Below the pieces are notes generated by a model. The model ran no database searches, was not told the origin of the DNA, and saw only the letters and a program-made list of their open reading frames with translations. 64,000 bases of DNA from Serratia proteamaculans (GTDB taxonomy: Bacteria > Pseudomonadota > Gammaproteobacteria > Enterobacterales > Enterobacteriaceae), in the NCBI RefSeq assembly GCF_008830365.1, contig NZ_WBKI01000001.1:806001-870000 (forward strand), read 5' to 3'. The position numbers were made by a program, and so were the translations under genes. Positions 38,034 through 47,190 of this stretch are shown one piece after another. Each line of letters starts with the position of its first letter. Within the stretch, counting starts at the first letter, position 1.

Positions 38034-39395
38034 TTATTTCAGGTAGTCGAGCCACGGGCCCTGGCGTGAAATCATCACGTCCACCAGTTCGGGGATCGCA
38101 CGGCATTTGTCGTTAACCGAATCCACCAACAGCGCCTGGATCACCAGATCGCGCGAACCTTCAATCACCGCGTCAGCCGTCAGGTCATGGATGGCGATCT
38201 GATTGCTCAACAAGCCACCGATACCGGCGGGCATATCGACCTTGATGCCGTGCACGCCCTTGCTATCGATAATTGCCGGCACTTCAACCGCAATAAACGC
38301 CGGCAGCTGTTTGATAAAGCCCTGGTTCGGGATATTGACCGCCGACTCTTCATAACCTGAATCGGTCAGGATCCCTTCCATGATCGGCACCACGCGCTCC
38401 TTCAGCTTCAGTTCGATTTTTGGCTGCACATGGCCCAGGTAATTGCGATAGAAGGTGTAAAAATCGAGGATGCCACGGTGGTCGCTGACCTCGCTGGCCC
38501 AGCGGATGTACTCACCAAAATGGCTGTCGCCGGTGATCGGCAAGTGGTGGAATTTCTCCAGGATCTCTTTGAACAACGTGCGGTCAGCCCAGGGATAAGC
38601 GCTGTCTTTGCCACCCAGCGCATCGCGCTCGGTGCTACCTTCGGTCTGTACCAGTTTGCCGTGGGTGCGAGTGTAAGCCAGGATGTCGCTGTAGCCCGGC
38701 AGGCGGGAGAAGTAATCCGGTGCCTTGGCACGTACGTCGGCATAAGCATCTTTACCGCTGTCTTTATAGCTGGCTTCCAGCAGTACGCTAAAGTGGTTAA
38801 GCCCGGCGGCACGCAGGGTGAGATTGTCGAACGACGTACCCAGCATTTCCGGCAGATAGCGTTCCAGTGAGGCGATTTCGTGGCACATGCCGACAAAGTT
38901 GAGCTGCGGGAAACGACGATGCACGGTGGTGCAGATGCGGCTCATCGGGTTGGAATAGTTAAATATCCAGGCGTTCGGGCAAATATCAGCAACGTCGGCA
39001 CAGATGTCGAGGATCGGTGGAATAATCCGCAGCGAATGGAACAGGCCACCGGGGCCACCGTTTTCGCCATACACCTGTTGAATGCCATACTGCTGCGGGA
39101 TTTGCCAGTCGAGATCCCACAGCGCAAAGCGATCCCCTACTTCGATGGAGATAATCACAAATGCCGCCCCGCTTAGCGCCGTTTTGCGATCGGTGGTGGC
39201 GCTGACGGTAAACGGCAGATCTTCCGCTGCCAAAAAGTCCCGGGCCGTTTTCTCGGTCACCGCCAGGGCGGCAGGATTGATGTCATGCAGCACAATTTCA
39301 CTGCCGTACAGCGTCTTGCTCTGGAAGATATCCCCCAGCGTGCCGTAGCCGAATTGCGCGCTGCCTGCACCCACTAAAACGATTTTTGTAGCCAT
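38034..39395 (-). CDS. palH: GH4 glycosidase (NAD- and metal-dependent)
   Basis: 453 residues of glycoside hydrolase family 4, which uses NAD+ and Mn2+ in a redox mechanism. The NAD site is KIVLVGAGSAQFG at the N-terminus. Metal ligands lie in GMCHEIASLE and AAGLNHFS. SNPMSRICTTV is another family mark. Activity could be alpha-glucosidase or alpha-galactosidase; in the pal context it probably acts on an isomer of sucrose. Spacing to palG is 31 bases. Confidence 0.87.
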   Translation of the reverse strand: MATKIVLVGAGSAQFGYGTLGDIFQSKTLYGSEIVLHDINPAALAVTEKTARDFLAAEDLPFTVSATTDRKTALSGAAFVIISIEVGDRFALWDLDWQIPQQYGIQQVYGENGGPGGLFHSLRIIPPILDICADVADICPNAWIFNYSNPMSRICTTVHRRFPQLNFVGMCHEIASLERYLPEMLGTSFDNLTLRAAGLNHFSVLLEASYKDSGKDAYADVRAKAPDYFSRLPGYSDILAYTRTHGKLVQTEGSTERDALGGKDSAYPWADRTLFKEILEKFHHLPITGDSHFGEYIRWASEVSDHRGILDFYTFYRNYLGHVQPKIELKLKERVVPIMEGILTDSGYEESAVNIPNQGFIKQLPAFIAVEVPAIIDSKGVHGIKVDMPAGIGGLLSNQIAIHDLTADAVIEGSRDLVIQALLVDSVNDKCRAIPELVDVMISRQGPWLDYLK

Positions 39396-39426
39396 TGGTT
39401 TGCTCCTGCTTAGGGTTAATCGAAAA

Positions 39427-40272
39427 TCAGCCTTTTACTGCGCCGTTGGTTAATCCGCTGACGATGCGGCGCTGGAAAATCAGCACCAGTGCGATGATCG
39501 GCAGTGTGACGATGACCGAGGCCGCCATGATGGTGCCCCAGGGAAGTTCGTACTGAGAAGCGCCCTGCAGCATGCCAATCGCCACCGGCACGGTGCGTTT
39601 GCCGCTGGAGATAACAAAGGTCAGGGCGAACATGAATTCATTCCAGGCACCGATAAAGGCCAATAGCCCAGTGGTTACCAGCGACGGTCCCATAATGGGA
39701 GCAAAAATGCGGGTGATGATGGTCCAGGTACCGGCGCCGTCGACGATTGCCGCTTCCTCCAGCTCCGCCGGGATCGCCTTCATAAAGGTGGTCAGCACCC
39801 AGACGGTAAACGGCAGTGAGAACGTGGTATAGGACAGCACCAGCGCGCCTAGCGAGTCATACAGCCCCATAAAGCGCACCAGTTCGAACATGCCGGACAG
39901 CACTGCCACCTGCGGGAACATCGACACACAAAGGATGGTGAACAGCAGGTATTTGCGGCCACGGAAACGGATGCGCGCCAGGGCGAAGGCGGCGGTGATC
40001 GACACCAGCAGGCAGATGCCTACCGTCAGCGTCGCCACCACGATGGAATTCAGCAGGCTGCGGGCAATGCCGTTATCCATCAGCGCGGTCAGGTAATTAC
40101 CCCAGTGCAGATTGCTCGGCAAATAGGCGACCTGGAACAGATCCTGCCCGGAACGTAACGAGGTGATCAGCGCGTAATAGAATGGAAACAGGCAGATCAC
40201 GCTGGCCAATGCGGCACTGGTAAAGATTAGCGTCTTATGGCCGTATTTTTGTTGTTGGCGGCTCAGTTTCAT
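39427..40272 (-). CDS. palG: ABC sugar permease (MalG-like)
   Basis: 281 residues, six helices. The EAA loop contacting the ATPase is AAIVDGAGTWTIITRIFAPI. The C-terminus QRRIVSGLTNGAVKG is usual for MalG-type subunits. Its start overlaps the stop of palF by 4 bases. Confidence 0.88.
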   Translation of the reverse strand: MKLSRQQQKYGHKTLIFTSAALASVICLFPFYYALITSLRSGQDLFQVAYLPSNLHWGNYLTALMDNGIARSLLNSIVVATLTVGICLLVSITAAFALARIRFRGRKYLLFTILCVSMFPQVAVLSGMFELVRFMGLYDSLGALVLSYTTFSLPFTVWVLTTFMKAIPAELEEAAIVDGAGTWTIITRIFAPIMGPSLVTTGLLAFIGAWNEFMFALTFVISSGKRTVPVAIGMLQGASQYELPWGTIMAASVIVTLPIIALVLIFQRRIVSGLTNGAVKG

Positions 40273-41261
40273 GCTTGTTTCTCCTTGTCATTCAGGCGGC
40301 CCAGCGTGAGAAAGCAAGCGGCAATGCCCGCCACCATCATAAACACCAGCACCGAAGCGGCAGAGCCGGCACCCATTTCCTGATAACTGACCATGCGATC
40401 GCGGGCATAGCCGGATACCGATACCGTGGCCTCGCTGTTGGAGGTCAGCACGTAGATCAGATCAAACACCCGCAGTGCATCCATCACCCGGAAAATCAGC
40501 GCGACAATCATCGCCGGCATAATCAGTGGCAGGGTAATGCGGCGGAAGCGCTGCCAGGCGTTGGCCCCATCGACCCGGGCGGCCTCATACAGATCGCCGG
40601 GGATCAGTTGCAGCGCGGCCAGCAGCATCAAGGCCATAAACGGCGTGGTTTTCCAGACGTCTGCTATCACCACCGCCCACATCGACAGCCCCGGCTCCGC
40701 CACCCAGGCTAACGGCGTGGCGATGATGCCGGTCTTGAGCAACAGGTCATTCACTACCCCGTACTGGTCGTGGAACATCCAGCCCCACATCTTGGCGGAA
40801 ACAATGGTCGGAATGGCCCAGGGCACCAGAATGGCAGTGCGTACCAACCCTTGACCGCGGAACTTCTGATTCATCAACAGCGCCAGCAGCATGCCGAACA
40901 CCAGCTCAAGCGACACCGACAGCAGGCTAAAGCGCAGCGTATTGCCCACTGCCAGCCACCAGAGCGGATCTGCCAGCACGCCGTAATGGTGGCCGCCCTC
41001 GGTCAGGTCCAGGTAATTGGCGAAACCGACAAAGCGGTAGTCGTCCGGTGCGTCCAGCATGGCATCGGTAAAGCTGTAAAACAGGGTGCGCAGCAACGGC
41101 CAGCCCGCCACCGCCGCCAGCAACAGCATCGCCGGGGCCACCAGCAACCAGGCGATACGGCTGCGACGCTGCTGGTGATTAAGCTTGCTGTGTCTTGCCG
41201 GCCGTGCCTGCGCGGAAGCAGGCGTGACCGTCAGGGATAAAGCCTCAGTATTGCGTTTCAT
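40269..41261 (-). CDS. palF: ABC sugar permease (MalF/UgpA-like)
   Basis: 330 residues. Helices begin at about residue 32 (IAWLLVAPAMLLLAAVAGWP) and the EAA loop is AARVDGANAWQRFRRITLPL. Pairs with PalG to form the membrane pore for the sugar. Overlap with palG suggests translational coupling. Confidence 0.88.
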   Translation of the reverse strand: MKRNTEALSLTVTPASAQARPARHSKLNHQQRRSRIAWLLVAPAMLLLAAVAGWPLLRTLFYSFTDAMLDAPDDYRFVGFANYLDLTEGGHHYGVLADPLWWLAVGNTLRFSLLSVSLELVFGMLLALLMNQKFRGQGLVRTAILVPWAIPTIVSAKMWGWMFHDQYGVVNDLLLKTGIIATPLAWVAEPGLSMWAVVIADVWKTTPFMALMLLAALQLIPGDLYEAARVDGANAWQRFRRITLPLIMPAMIVALIFRVMDALRVFDLIYVLTSNSEATVSVSGYARDRMVSYQEMGAGSAASVLVFMMVAGIAACFLTLGRLNDKEKQA

Positions 41262-41300
41262 GCATCAGACTCCGGCGGTTAATGGATGATTGCCCTGCTT

Positions 41301-42566
41301 TCAACGCCATCCTCTGGCTTTGATCCGCTCCAGTCGCTGCTGTAAATCCGCCACCGCCGTGACACCGTCACTATCACCGCGCAGTACGTTAAAGGTGGCG
41401 TTGTAGATAGCCCGGGAGACCTGCGCATACTGCCGTTTGGTTTGGGTAGCTGGGCGTGGCATCGCCTGGGCGAAAATACCCTTGAAGTCCGCTAAATAAG
41501 GCGCCTGCGCCAATACCTGTGGATCGTCGTATAACGCGGTGCGTGAAGGTGCCTGGCCCATCAGTGCCAGCGCCCGTTTTTGTGATTCGGCATCGCTGAC
41601 GATTTTCAGCAACGTGATTGCCGCCTGCGGGTGCCTGGTGTAACCGTTGATCGCCCACTGCCAGCCGCCCAGTGCACTGACCGAGTGCCCGTCGGCCCCT
41701 TTCGGCAACGGCATCACGCCCACCTTGCCGCGGATCGCACTGCTGCTGTCCTGCGCCAGGACGTAGGCGTATGGCCAGTTGCGCATAAACATCGCATCGC
41801 CGCTCTGGAATAGCGCCCGCGACTCTTCTTCCATGTAACCCAGCGTGCCCTTCGGGGTGATTTTGCCGATCCAGCCGGCGGCCATATCCAGCGCCTGTGC
41901 CGCCTGGGGATTATTAATGGTGATATTGCCCTGGGCGTCGATAAAACTGCCGCCGTTCTGCGAAGCCACCCACTCCAGTGCGTTGCAGGTCAACCCCTCA
42001 TAGGATTTGCCCTGGAACACCAGTCCCCAGAAATTTTTATGACCGGCGGCACGTTCGCCCTGCTGAATGCGGGTGGCAATGCGGGTCAGATCGGCCCAGG
42101 TTACCGGCGGTTGCTCAGCGTATTTTTCCAGCAGATCCTTACGGTAGTAGAGCGCACCGCTGTCCAGGTAAGCCGGTACCGCTTTCACACGGCCGTTTAC
42201 CACGTTGTTTTGCCAGGCGGCGGGGAAGAAATCCTGTTTGATGTCGGCCACACTGTCGGTCAGATCCAACAGGTGTTTGTTCAGCACGCCAATCCATACG
42301 GTATCTGCCTGAAACAGATCGATGGCGCTGGCGTCTTTGGCGGCAAACAGTTGCTGGAACAACGACAGCTTTTCATCAGAGGCTGGGGGAAGATCGATAA
42401 ACTCCAGGGTATAGCCGGTCTGAGCCTCAAAGCGCTGTTTAATCTCATTGCAGTATTGGCGCCCTTCTTTGCTGGGCGCACACTGCATGCGCAGCGTCTC
42501 GGCCAGAACCTGACCGGACATCAGCGCCAGGGCGACGGCAACCATACTCGGTATCAATCTTCTCAT
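41301..42566 (-). CDS. palE: ABC sugar-binding protein (periplasmic)
   Basis: 421 residues with signal peptide MRRLIPSMVAVALALMSGQ, cleaved after VLA. Family 1 solute-binding protein (MalE-like), with AIDLFQADTVWIGVL and FMRNWPYAYVLAQD as recognisable parts. The start at 42566 has GAGGA a few bases upstream; an in-frame ATG at 42602 has no site. It delivers a disaccharide to PalFG. The operator between it and palR is 92 bases before its start. First gene of the operon palEFGHKQ. Confidence 0.88.
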   Translation of the reverse strand: MRRLIPSMVAVALALMSGQVLAETLRMQCAPSKEGRQYCNEIKQRFEAQTGYTLEFIDLPPASDEKLSLFQQLFAAKDASAIDLFQADTVWIGVLNKHLLDLTDSVADIKQDFFPAAWQNNVVNGRVKAVPAYLDSGALYYRKDLLEKYAEQPPVTWADLTRIATRIQQGERAAGHKNFWGLVFQGKSYEGLTCNALEWVASQNGGSFIDAQGNITINNPQAAQALDMAAGWIGKITPKGTLGYMEEESRALFQSGDAMFMRNWPYAYVLAQDSSSAIRGKVGVMPLPKGADGHSVSALGGWQWAINGYTRHPQAAITLLKIVSDAESQKRALALMGQAPSRTALYDDPQVLAQAPYLADFKGIFAQAMPRPATQTKRQYAQVSRAIYNATFNVLRGDSDGVTAVADLQQRLERIKARGWR

Positions 42567-42657
42567 TGCATCCTCTCTGGTGGCGGCTGGAAATACCGGC
42601 ATGAGAGCAAGCTATCGAAGGCGGGTCATTGGCGGAAATCGTTTTTCACCGCTACGA

Positions 42658-42674
42658 TATAGAAACTTTCTATA
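42658..42674. promoter_or_regulatory. PalR-type operator, TATAGA-N5-TCTATA
   Basis: TATAGAAA-C-TTTCTATA, a perfect 17-bp palindrome, lies between the divergent palR and palE. It fits the LysR pattern (T-N11-A). A second copy with the same outer arms and same spacing is at 43978-43994. Confidence 0.7.
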
Positions 42675-42689
42675 CCACCAGTGGAAAAT

Positions 42690-43622
42690 ATGATCGTGGA
42701 CAAAATTCTGCGGCAGTTTATCGAAGTAGCAATGTTCAAAAATGTGAGTCATGCAGCAAACAAGCTTTGCCTGAGCCAGCCGACGCTGACCCACAACATG
42801 AAGAAGCTGGAGGAGAATCTGGGGGTGCAGCTGTTGGAGCGCACCTCCACCGGGGTGAAAACCACCGAGTACGGCGATTTACTGCTGGAACAGGCGCAGA
42901 TGATGCAGCGAATTTATGACAATACGCTGATCAAACTGGCGTTTATCAAGGCGCGTCAGGAGCAGAGCCTGCGCATGGGCACCGGCCATGCCTGGTGGTA
43001 CATGTTTGTACGTGACAGCTTCAATGCCTACCGCCAACTTCACCCGATGGTGAATATCCATATCGATCTGGGTAACCACCTGCGCCTGATGGATCTGTTA
43101 TTGGGCGGGGATATCGATTTGTTTATCGGTCACGAAATTCAGGGGTTGACCCCCAAGGCAGGCATCAGCTTTCTGCCGCTGTTCGGTACCCGCGACACCA
43201 TGTTCGTGCGGCGCGGGCACCCACTGCTGGGCCAACCGGTGGGGCCGGATGCGCTGCTGGACTACTCTTGCGTTGAGCTGACGCCGGATGAAAGCCGCTA
43301 TCATCATATGGTGGCAGATATGCAGCCGAAAAAGCTGGCGCGCAACCGCCTGCACCTGGCGGAACGGGTGATCTGTTCGACCAACTCGATGATGTCGGCG
43401 GTAGATATGATCAACGATTCCGATGCGGTGCTGCTGGCCTATCCTTCTTGTATGGCCGGGTATTTTGCCGAATACGGCATTGAGCCGCTGCAGCTGACGC
43501 AGCCAGGCCAACGCTGCACCGTCGGTATTTACCTGATGCGCGAAAAGGCGGATGCGCCCCACGTGGTGCAGATGCAAAGCTTAATGCAGCAACACCTGGA
43601 ACAGATCCGCCCGCTGCTGTAG
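42690..43622 (+). CDS. palR: LysR-family regulator of the pal cluster
   Basis: 310 residues from the ATG at 42690 (a GTG at 42681 is also possible; 313 residues). Winged helix: FIEVAMFKNVSHAANKL and LSQPTLTHNMKKLEENL. The ligand domain follows from about 90. It is divergent from palE with a perfect palindrome in between and corresponds in place to PalR of the E. rhapontici cluster. It probably activates palE-Q when palatinose is present, and may also act at the EIIB-domain gene behind it. Confidence 0.87.
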   Translation: MIVDKILRQFIEVAMFKNVSHAANKLCLSQPTLTHNMKKLEENLGVQLLERTSTGVKTTEYGDLLLEQAQMMQRIYDNTLIKLAFIKARQEQSLRMGTGHAWWYMFVRDSFNAYRQLHPMVNIHIDLGNHLRLMDLLLGGDIDLFIGHEIQGLTPKAGISFLPLFGTRDTMFVRRGHPLLGQPVGPDALLDYSCVELTPDESRYHHMVADMQPKKLARNRLHLAERVICSTNSMMSAVDMINDSDAVLLAYPSCMAGYFAEYGIEPLQLTQPGQRCTVGIYLMREKADAPHVVQMQSLMQQHLEQIRPLL

Positions 43623-43892
43623 TTACTTCTCACCACTCAGCGCGACCAGCGCCTGATACAAGGGTTTGGCATTCCCCGGCCCAACCACCAACTGATACTC
43701 GGTGGTTGACTGGGGCGTTTCCACCTCCAGCAAGGCTTTAACGCCCGGCAGGTTATCAATGCTCTGCCGATCCAGTCGCCTGCCATCGTGCAGTTCCGCC
43801 CTGATACGGCTGGCGCAGTAGCGCAGTTTGACCAAATTTTCTTCACCACCGAACGCGGCCAGCAGTGATGCCGCCAATTGATGTGTTTCCAT
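43623..43892 (-). CDS. Stand-alone PTS EIIB-domain protein
   Basis: 89 residues, like the cytoplasmic EIIB domain of glucose/sucrose/trehalose PTS proteins. AAFGGEENLVKLRYCASRIR matches their phospho-acceptor block (GGxENI...CxTRLR); Cys26 is kept. QLVVGPGNAKPLYQALVAL is the C-terminal part. No EIIA or EIIC partner is present. It may be a fragment of a lost PTS enzyme or a phospho-relay or sensor protein. An operator copy of the palR-palE type lies 86 bases upstream. It is convergent with palR. Confidence 0.75.
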   Translation of the reverse strand: METHQLAASLLAAFGGEENLVKLRYCASRIRAELHDGRRLDRQSIDNLPGVKALLEVETPQSTTEYQLVVGPGNAKPLYQALVALSGEK

Positions 43893-43977
43893 TATGCCCC
43901 CTGAATGAGATTACCCTATGCAACAACAGCATAGAGCCGACGGGCGGTTGAAGTGAAATTGGTTTCACCCACGCGGA

Positions 43978-43994
43978 TATAGACGCCATCTATA
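43978..43994. promoter_or_regulatory. Second TATAGA-N5-TCTATA palindrome, upstream of the EIIB gene
   Basis: TATAGA (43978-43983) and TCTATA (43989-43994), 5 bases apart, the same arms and spacing as the palR-palE site. It is 86 bases upstream of the EIIB start; the palE copy is 92 upstream of palE. Confidence 0.65.
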
Positions 43995-44067
43995 GCGCAT
44001 CATTGGGCGGTGTGAGTGTCTTTCAGGGCATATACTTAACAGAGTGTTGTGATCGGAGGTAAGTGAA

Positions 44068-44241
44068 ATGAAAGCGATGATCCCCCTGTTTTTACTGCTG
44101 ATGCTTTCCGGCTGTATGGGCCGGGGCGGCCCGCAGGATGTACCGCCACCGCCGGTGCATAATGATCCACAGACCTGTAATAACTCTTCCGCCAGTGCCA
44201 ACAGCGACTGCTCGCAGTCCGTGGTACCAGCGATGCACTGA
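44068..44241 (+). CDS. Small lipoprotein, 57 residues
   Basis: GGAGG lies 8-12 bases before the ATG. MKAMIPLFLLLMLSGC is a lipoprotein signal with the lipobox LSGC and Met at +2, so an outer-membrane destination is likely. The rest is short, Pro-rich (DVPPPPVHNDP) and polar, with two Cys. Function unknown; not recognised. Confidence 0.7.
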   Translation: MKAMIPLFLLLMLSGCMGRGGPQDVPPPPVHNDPQTCNNSSASANSDCSQSVVPAMH

Positions 44242-44290
44242 GTTTACTCCTACGTCCGGCCCCACAGGACCGGCCGTAGAAGTCAGCAGA

Positions 44291-46717
44291 TTACGAAGAT
44301 TGTTCTTCGTCGTTGGTCAGGTTTTTCGCCTGCTGTTTCATAAACACCACTTCCTGTGGGCTGGACATATTGACCCGCTCAGCCCGCAGCAGCTTGAGAA
44401 TATTGAACAGCAGCTCACTTTTGGTGGCGCCAACCATGCGTGGGCTGGCCACATAGCCGGTCACGCTGAGAATAATACCTTCCGGGCCGAGCTGGCTAAA
44501 GCGAACATAAGGCGCCGGGGTATCCTGGATGGCTTCATACTCCTGGTAGGCACTCAGCAGAATATTGCGCACCTGCTCCGGGTCGATATCTGTCGGGAAC
44601 GTCAGCGCGATAGTCACCACGCCCTGTGCATTGCCCATGGTGGCGTTACGCACGTTTTGCGAGATGAGCTGCGAGTTAGGTACGATCATCGTCGAACGGT
44701 CGCTGAGCTGGATCTCGGTGGCACGCACGTTAATGCGACGCACATCCCCTTCCACGCCACCGATACCGATCATATCGCCCACTTTTACCGGCCGTTCGGT
44801 CAGCAGGATCAACCCGGAAATAAAGTTCTTCACGATTTCCTGCAGACCAAAACCGATACCCACCGACAACGCACTGACGATCCACGCCAAATTGTTCCAC
44901 TGGATGCCCAACGCCGCCAGGGTGATCAGGATCAGCAGCACATAACCTACATTACTGAATAGCGTAACCAGCGATGCGCGAATACCAATGTCTGAAATGG
45001 TTTTCGGCAGCAGTTCCTGGCTAAGCCAGCGCTGAGTAACCCGCAGAATATAGATGCCTATCACCAGGCAAATCACCGAGTTGATCAGATTGCCCGGCAC
45101 GATATTCAGCCGCTGCAGCCCTTCACCGCTCAGGATGGCGATGATCTTGTCCAGCAAGGAGTTGGGCGTGGTGGTGCCGAATGAACCGTTAAACAACGAG
45201 ACAATCATCAATAACAGCAGCGAACACTTGGCAATGGCGGTGAAGATAATCGCCATCTGCTCCAGATGACGATCCTTAAAGTTAAACGACTTTTTCAGCG
45301 TTTTGCCGCTGGCGGTCTGCGGCGAAAAGATTGCCCCGCACAGGTCGGTAGCGAACATCAGCAGGAAATAGAATGCCATCAACACCAGGGCAATCCAGAT
45401 CACCTGATAAGTCAGGAAACGGGCGAAGGCGATATACCCCACCAGCAGTGAGAACAGGATAATCACTGAACACACCAGGGTGCTCATGTGCAACAAGCCA
45501 CTGATGGTGGAACGTTTCTCTACGTGTTCGCCCTGCTGCTCCAGTCGGCGGCGAATGCGCTGGGAACGCAGCGGCATCGCCAACAGCACCATACCGATTA
45601 ATCCGGCAACCAGACCGTTGCCGAAAATGGTGGTGGCCAGGCTGGCACTCACCACGTTGTTGATAAGCTCAATTGAGCCAAATGCCAAGGCTAACCCGGC
45701 CAGCAGCGGCGAAAAATAGCGTAAGCCGGCGGCCACCGCGTCATCCATGGCACCCAGACGCCATGACGGTCGGTTAAGAGACAGCGTCGCCCGGCCCAGA
45801 CCGGCAATCAGTGCGCAGAAGATCCCCAGCCGATAAAAGCCTTCGGCAAAATCTTCCAGCATCCCCGGCAACGGCTGCGCACGGGTAAAAGTAAGATACA
45901 GCAGATTCAGCGCAATACTGGTGGTGATCACCGTAACGCTGACGGTGACCATGGCCATAAAGCTGCGGCGTAAACGTCCGTCCGGCAGAAAACGAATACT
46001 CACCCAGGCCAGAAAACGCTCGGAAAAATAACGCCCCCAAGACCAGATAATCACCGCCAATACCAAAAGAGTGAGGGTGCCGTAGCGCCACTCTTCCTGC
46101 CAACTGGCATCCCAGGCCTGTTTCATCGCAGTATTGAACGCATCCAATCGCTGTACGTCACTGTCCGCAGGTTGCACCACCGGCGACCAAAACTTGCCAC
46201 CCAGCACGCTGCCGGTGTTCAACGCCAATTGGGTTTTGAACGCCACACGGCGCAAGTCGCTGATTTGCTGGCCCAGATCGATCGCGCCGGCTTTCATGGC
46301 CTGCGCGCGTTTTACCGCATCATCCAGCTGCTTTTTGCTGTTATTCAAGGCATTACGCTGCTGTACCACGGCGGCGGTTTCAGCCATCGAACCGGCGGCC
46401 GGCTGTGGGCCCAGGACGTCCAACTGCCCCTGCAGTTTCTCCTGCGCCGGTTGCAGATCGGTCGCCAGTTTGTCCAGCCCAGCGGCCAGATCGTCGGTAG
46501 CCAGCTTCAGCTTGCTGAGTTGGTTATCGTTGTCGGCCTTCGAGACCTGTTGCTTGATGCTGTCCAACTGTTTTTGGTAGTTCTTCAGCGCGGTGGCAGT
46601 ATCCGGCGTGCTTTCGGCAACCGGGGTATCGTCCTGCGCAGCGACGCTGGTGAGCGGCGTTAACTGCAAGCCAAACAGCAGGAACAGGAAAAGAATAATC
46701 TGGCGGGGCTTTAACAT
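44291..46717 (-). CDS. MscS-family mechanosensitive channel with DUF3772
   Basis: About 808 residues: signal peptide, a periplasmic helical DUF3772 domain (about 45-200), ten or so helices and a C-terminal MscS channel (about 550-780). The pore helix and beta domain are visible: GIGFGLQEIVKNFISGLILL and RPVKVGDMIGIGGVEGDV. It lets solutes out on osmotic down-shock. The start is 46717 or 46741; neither has a strong ribosome site. Length is between small MscS and giant MscK. Confidence 0.9.
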   Translation of the reverse strand: MLKPRQIILFLFLLFGLQLTPLTSVAAQDDTPVAESTPDTATALKNYQKQLDSIKQQVSKADNDNQLSKLKLATDDLAAGLDKLATDLQPAQEKLQGQLDVLGPQPAAGSMAETAAVVQQRNALNNSKKQLDDAVKRAQAMKAGAIDLGQQISDLRRVAFKTQLALNTGSVLGGKFWSPVVQPADSDVQRLDAFNTAMKQAWDASWQEEWRYGTLTLLVLAVIIWSWGRYFSERFLAWVSIRFLPDGRLRRSFMAMVTVSVTVITTSIALNLLYLTFTRAQPLPGMLEDFAEGFYRLGIFCALIAGLGRATLSLNRPSWRLGAMDDAVAAGLRYFSPLLAGLALAFGSIELINNVVSASLATTIFGNGLVAGLIGMVLLAMPLRSQRIRRRLEQQGEHVEKRSTISGLLHMSTLVCSVIILFSLLVGYIAFARFLTYQVIWIALVLMAFYFLLMFATDLCGAIFSPQTASGKTLKKSFNFKDRHLEQMAIIFTAIAKCSLLLLMIVSLFNGSFGTTTPNSLLDKIIAILSGEGLQRLNIVPGNLINSVICLVIGIYILRVTQRWLSQELLPKTISDIGIRASLVTLFSNVGYVLLILITLAALGIQWNNLAWIVSALSVGIGFGLQEIVKNFISGLILLTERPVKVGDMIGIGGVEGDVRRINVRATEIQLSDRSTMIVPNSQLISQNVRNATMGNAQGVVTIALTFPTDIDPEQVRNILLSAYQEYEAIQDTPAPYVRFSQLGPEGIILSVTGYVASPRMVGATKSELLFNILKLLRAERVNMSSPQEVVFMKQQAKNLTNDEEQSS

Positions 46718-47009
46718 AAATTCGGTGCTCAGCGTTTGCATGATAGACAGACGAAACAGGCGGGCCGGTATTTACCGATCCGCCTGGCTAATCATAAACT
46801 GTGATTATGATAACTGCTTAATCTGCGCTTAAATATCAGTATTACTCCCATTCAGCACGATTATTTACACCATCGCATTTCTCTGCGTAACACCAACAGA
46901 TTTTTCCGTTTACCACACTGATAACTAAAGTCATTCACAGTGGCGTAACCGACCAAAGCGCCCTATACTCAGCTCACTCATTAACCAACGTTATAAAAGG
47001 AGGATTACT
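46718..47009. other. Promoter region before leader ORF
   Basis: Gap between the divergent mscS-type gene and the leader ORF. No further gene seen. Confidence 0.5.
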
Positions 47010-47093
47010 ATGTCGATGTGTGAATTATTTTTTTACTCACACTTCTATAGTAATCACGGCTGCTCAAGCATTACCGGTATCGTGCTGCGATAA
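47010..47093 (+). CDS. Possible 27-residue leader peptide of the ABC-F gene
   Basis: An ATG at 47010 preceded by AAGGAGG, a full ribosome site. It reads MSMCELFFYSHFYSNHGC then SSITGIVLR, stop TAA at 47091-47093. It ends 115 bases before the ABC-F gene. The space between has three short hairpins (47138-47149, 47154-47173, 47175-47190), the last just ahead of the start. This fits a translated leader that controls the next gene; evidence is position and signals only. Confidence 0.55.
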   Translation: MSMCELFFYSHFYSNHGCSSITGIVLR

Positions 47094-47137
47094 CCCAGGC
47101 TTGAGCGAAGTTTACTAAAATCTGAAGTCCCTTCCCT

Positions 47138-47190
47138 CCGGCTTACCGGGTTGTCGTCAGCGATGTTTGACGATAGGCATCTGCATGCCT
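47138..47190 (+). promoter_or_regulatory. Hairpin series between leader ORF and ABC-F gene
   Basis: CCGG-CTTA-CCGG (47138-47149), TCGTCA/TGACGA (47154-47159 and 47168-47173) and AGGCAT-CTGC-ATGCCT (47175-47190). The last sits about 18 bases before the ABC-F start and may mask its weak ribosome site. Structure not computed. Confidence 0.4.

Noticed and set aside
44138-44962. 274-residue plus-strand frame
   Set aside because: Opposite the MscS channel domain, and covers the end of the small lipoprotein gene in another frame; His/Gln-rich shadow with no motif.
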